NCBI GenBank assembly: GCA_041746615.1
Contig: JBGTGS010000186.1
Span: forward strand, 1 to 7,884
Direction: 5' to 3'
Length of the DNA: 7,884 bases
Origin: CAMAXB01 sp041746615
Lineage (GTDB): Bacteria; Verrucomicrobiota; Verrucomicrobiia; Opitutales; Opitutaceae
The notes under the pieces were generated by a model, which saw only the letters and a list, made by a program, of their open reading frames with translations, searched no databases and was not told where the DNA came from. Of this stretch, positions 6,244 through 7,884 are shown piece after piece. The stretch's first letter is position 1. The number at the start of each line of letters is the position of its first letter. The position numbers and the translations under genes are program-made.

Positions 6244-6307
6244 GTCCGGCAGGCTGCTGCTGAAAGCCTTTCTTTCGGCATCAATCGTGTTCAGAACGGG
6301 GGCTGCC

Positions 6308-7648
6308 ATGCCTTCGGATGAGCAAACTGATCTGTTTAACGGCGATGATGCCTCCCGATCGCCGGACGCCACCACCGCCCCCGACTCGGCCGGCAGGCCG
6401 CTGGCCGTGCGCATGCGCCCCCGCACCCTGGCGGAGATTGTCGGCCAACCCCAGCTGACGGGAGCCGATGCCTTGCTGCCGCGGCTGATTGCGACGGACC
6501 GCTTCGGCAGCCTGCTGTTTTACGGACCGCCCGGTTGTGGCAAAACCAGTTTTGCCGAGGTTATCGCCCGCGAAACCGGCAGCCGTTTCGTGCGGATCAA
6601 CGCCGTCATGTCCAACGTGGCCGAGCTCCGGGGCATCCTCACCACGGCCCGCCGCATGCCGGAGGCGCGCACCCTGCTATTCATCGACGAGCTTCATCGT
6701 TTCAACAAGGCCCAACAGGACCTGCTGTTGCCGGATGTAGAGGAGGGCACCGTGCGCCTCATCGGTGCCACCACCCACAACCCGGGCTTCTACGTCAATC
6801 CGCCGCTGCTCTCCCGCAGTCATCTGTTCCGGTTGGAACCGCTTTCCACGGAGGCGGTGGCCGGTGTGCTCCGCCGTGCCCTCGGCGACCGCGAACGCGG
6901 GCTCGGTGAGCAGGGGGTCACGGCGGACGACCGTCTGCTCAACGACCTCGCGGTGCTCTGCGATGGGGATCTGCGCCGGGCGCTCAACGCCCTGGAGGTT
7001 ATTGTGCTCGGCCTGCCGGAGGGTGCCTCCGTCTCTCCCGCCGACCTCGAGGTCTTCGCGCGGGAGCGTCGTATCCGTTACGACGCGGACGAGGACGAGC
7101 ACTACGACACCATCTCTGCTTTCATCAAGAGTTGCCGGGGCAGTGATCCTGATGCGGCCATGTACTGGCTGGCCAAGATGCTGGCGGGTGGAGAGGACCC
7201 GCGCTTCATCGCGCGCCGTCTGGTCATCCTTGCGAGTGAGGATGTGGGGCTGGCCGACCCGCTGGCCCTGCCGCTGGCGGTGGCCGCGCATCATGCCTGT
7301 GACTTTGTCGGCCTGCCCGAGGCCGAGTACACGCTCGCCCATGCGACCCTGCACATCGCCTGCGCGCCCAAGAGCAATTCGGCCACCCTGGCCTTGGCCG
7401 AAGCCCATCGCGTGCTCAAGGAGCAGCCGGTCCAGGCCGTGCCGCTTCCGTTGCGTGACAAAAGCGGGGCGGCGAGCAAACAGGCCGGTCATGGGAAGGG
7501 CTATCGTTACTCCCATGATTATCCTGAGAACATTTCGGGACAGGACTACCTGGAGAAGCCGCTCCAACTCTACACTCCGAAGACGGCGGGCATGGAATCC
7601 CGCGTTGCCGAGCGTCTCGCCCGCTGGCGCGAAATGCGCGCAAAATAA
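6308..7648 (+). CDS. rarA: Replication-associated recombination protein A (AAA+ ATPase, RarA/MgsA)
   Basis: A 446-residue AAA+ ATPase related to clamp loaders and the Holliday-junction motor RuvB. RarA (MgsA, eukaryotic WRNIP1) acts at stalled replication forks with the single-strand-binding protein. After a short N-terminal tail with a DLFNG segment comes PLAVRMRPRTLAEIVGQ (31-47), the family start. Walker A is GPPGCGKTS (73-81), Walker B LLFIDE (123-128), sensor 1 GATTHNP (153-159, Asn158), the arginine finger lies in LLSRSHLF (Arg170), and sensor 2 is GDLRRALNALE (220-230). The C-terminal tetramerisation region includes DPRFIARRLVILASEDVGLADP (297-318), APKSNSATLALAEA (353-366) and GHGKGYRYSHDYP (394-406). 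All motifs are intact and the length is typical. I chose the ATG at 6308 because the upstream in-frame stretch lacks RarA similarity; GGGGG lies just before it. It diverges from comEC. Confidence 0.95.
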   Translation: MPSDEQTDLFNGDDASRSPDATTAPDSAGRPLAVRMRPRTLAEIVGQPQLTGADALLPRLIATDRFGSLLFYGPPGCGKTSFAEVIARETGSRFVRINAVMSNVAELRGILTTARRMPEARTLLFIDELHRFNKAQQDLLLPDVEEGTVRLIGATTHNPGFYVNPPLLSRSHLFRLEPLSTEAVAGVLRRALGDRERGLGEQGVTADDRLLNDLAVLCDGDLRRALNALEVIVLGLPEGASVSPADLEVFARERRIRYDADEDEHYDTISAFIKSCRGSDPDAAMYWLAKMLAGGEDPRFIARRLVILASEDVGLADPLALPLAVAAHHACDFVGLPEAEYTLAHATLHIACAPKSNSATLALAEAHRVLKEQPVQAVPLPLRDKSGAASKQAGHGKGYRYSHDYPENISGQDYLEKPLQLYTPKTAGMESRVAERLARWREMRAK

Positions 7649-7683
7649 ATAGAACAGTTTAAATTGAAGTGTAGCCTTTAGGA

Positions 7684-7747
7684 TAGGGCGCGAAGGGTAG
7701 GGCGCTCTCTCCGAGAGCGTCGCGGCGTATTGGGACAATACGCCCTA
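7684..7747. repeat. REP-like element with two hairpins and an outer inverted repeat
   Basis: Downstream of rarA are two adjacent perfect hairpins. Hairpin 1 is CGCTCTC-TCC-GAGAGCG (7703-7719). Hairpin 2 is GGCGTATTG-GGA-CAATACGCC (7724-7744). The outer ends TAGGGCG (7698-7704) and CGCCCTA (7741-7747) are also reverse complements, giving a cloverleaf-like unit. An extra direct copy of TAGGGCGC lies at 7684-7691. This architecture is typical of dispersed REP/BIME-type repeats placed after genes; here it could also stabilise the rarA transcript end or help termination. No T-run follows. Copy number in the genome cannot be seen from this window. Confidence 0.65.
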
Positions 7748-7748
7748 G

Positions 7749-7884
7749 GGCGTGTCTGGTAAATAACGGTCAGGCTTTGAGCCAGACGAGGCAACAGGCG
7801 AGGGTGACCATGGCTGCGAAGGTGGTGTGGAGTTTTTCGTAACGAGTGGCGATGCGACGAAAGACTTTCAAACGGGCGAAAAGG
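7749..7884 (-). mobile_element. IS5-family (IS427-like) insertion sequence, right end only
   Basis: The sequence beginning GGGCGTGTCTGGTAAATA at 7749 has the look of a terminal inverted repeat of IS5-family elements, and a transposase stop codon lies about 20 bases inside it. The element continues beyond the window, so its left end, length and target duplication cannot be checked. The flanking bases are CTAG (7745-7748), a target favoured by IS427-like elements. The IS is inserted exactly at the outer edge of the REP-like repeat. The exact boundary could be off by a base or two. Confidence 0.7.
7770..7884 (-). CDS. IS5-family transposase, C-terminal fragment (runs off the window)
   Basis: On the minus strand the last 37 codons read LFARLKVFRRIATRYEKLHT followed by TFAAMVTLACCLVWLKA and a TGA (complement of 7770-7772). 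This is the characteristic C-terminus of IS5/IS427-type DDE transposases: 'LFARLK-FRRIATRYEK' carries the last part of the catalytic domain (the region after the final Glu), followed by a hydrophobic tail. The 5' part lies outside the window, so whether the gene is intact, split by a programmed frameshift as in many IS427 elements, or broken cannot be judged. Confidence 0.85.
   Translation of the reverse strand, partial: LFARLKVFRRIATRYEKLHTTFAAMVTLACCLVWLKA

Larger units (their letters stand above)
6056..6307. other. comEC-rarA divergent intergenic region
   Basis: This 252-base region carries the 5' ends and presumably the promoters of both divergent genes. Next to comEC it is A/T-rich (6071-6120). 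On the minus strand a weak TTGATC (6104-6099) with a TATTTC (6082-6077) 16 bases away is the best promoter-like pair I could find. The rest is dominated by inverted repeats, listed separately. A long frame can be read through 6158-6307 into rarA, but those residues do not resemble RarA and cross the repeats, so I treat the stretch as non-coding. Confidence 0.5.

Noticed and set aside
6158..6307. In-frame N-terminal extension of RarA of about 50 residues (starting MGLLMVLKCL)
   Set aside because: It has no RarA similarity, crosses the palindromic element, and the protein starting at 6308 already has the normal family length and start.
6677..7738. Minus-strand frame of 353 codons opposite rarA
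   Set aside because: It lies antisense to a complete RarA with all AAA+ motifs and shows no protein family features.
7703..7744. Intrinsic terminator for rarA
   Set aside because: Both hairpins are stable but no T-run follows either; the outer inverted repeat fits a REP-like unit better, though a secondary role in termination is possible.
1..7884. CRISPR array or origin of replication
   Set aside because: No regularly spaced repeats and no cluster of DnaA boxes or A/T-rich unwinding region were seen.

Overview
This GC-rich bacterial window holds chromosomal genes with a small accessory islet between them and a repeat plus insertion sequence (IS) at the right edge. The ComEC and RarA sequences, the GC-rich coding style and the REP-like repeat suggest a Gram-negative environmental bacterium. 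Verrucomicrobiota (Opitutaceae-like) is my best guess, but it rests on general impression; no 16S rRNA or marker gene is present.

Left block (1-3375, + strand): three glycosyltransferases in one direction. The first is the C-terminal majority of a MurG/monogalactosyldiacylglycerol (MGDG)-synthase-like GT-B enzyme whose start lies outside the window. Two GT4-type glycosyltransferases follow, and the second starts within the stop codon of the first. Together they look like part of an operon for a glycolipid or surface polysaccharide. A perfect 11-bp stem brackets the stop codon of the first gene.

Middle islet (about 3376-4432, + strand): an intact HicB-HicA toxin-antitoxin pair is followed by a DUF433 antitoxin gene coupled to the first ~18 codons of a DUF5615-type toxin gene. 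That toxin gene is cut off exactly where the convergent comEC gene ends, so the second module looks like a decayed toxin-antitoxin pair. The islet's left leader has lower GC than the genes around it.

Right block (4430-7648): comEC (minus strand) encodes a 541-residue competence-type membrane channel without the C-terminal metallo-beta-lactamase-like domain found in many ComEC proteins. It diverges from rarA/mgsA (plus strand), an AAA+ replication-recombination ATPase. The 252-bp region between them holds a C-run/G-run inverted repeat, a 17-bp near-perfect long-range stem and a 20-bp perfect palindrome inside that stem. It is the most structured non-coding stretch in the window and the strongest candidate for something undescribed.

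Right edge (7649-7884): a REP-like element made of two hairpins and a 7-bp outer inverted repeat ends at a CTAG. Directly against it sits the right end of an IS5-family (IS427-like) insertion sequence, whose transposase C-terminus reads leftward out of the window.
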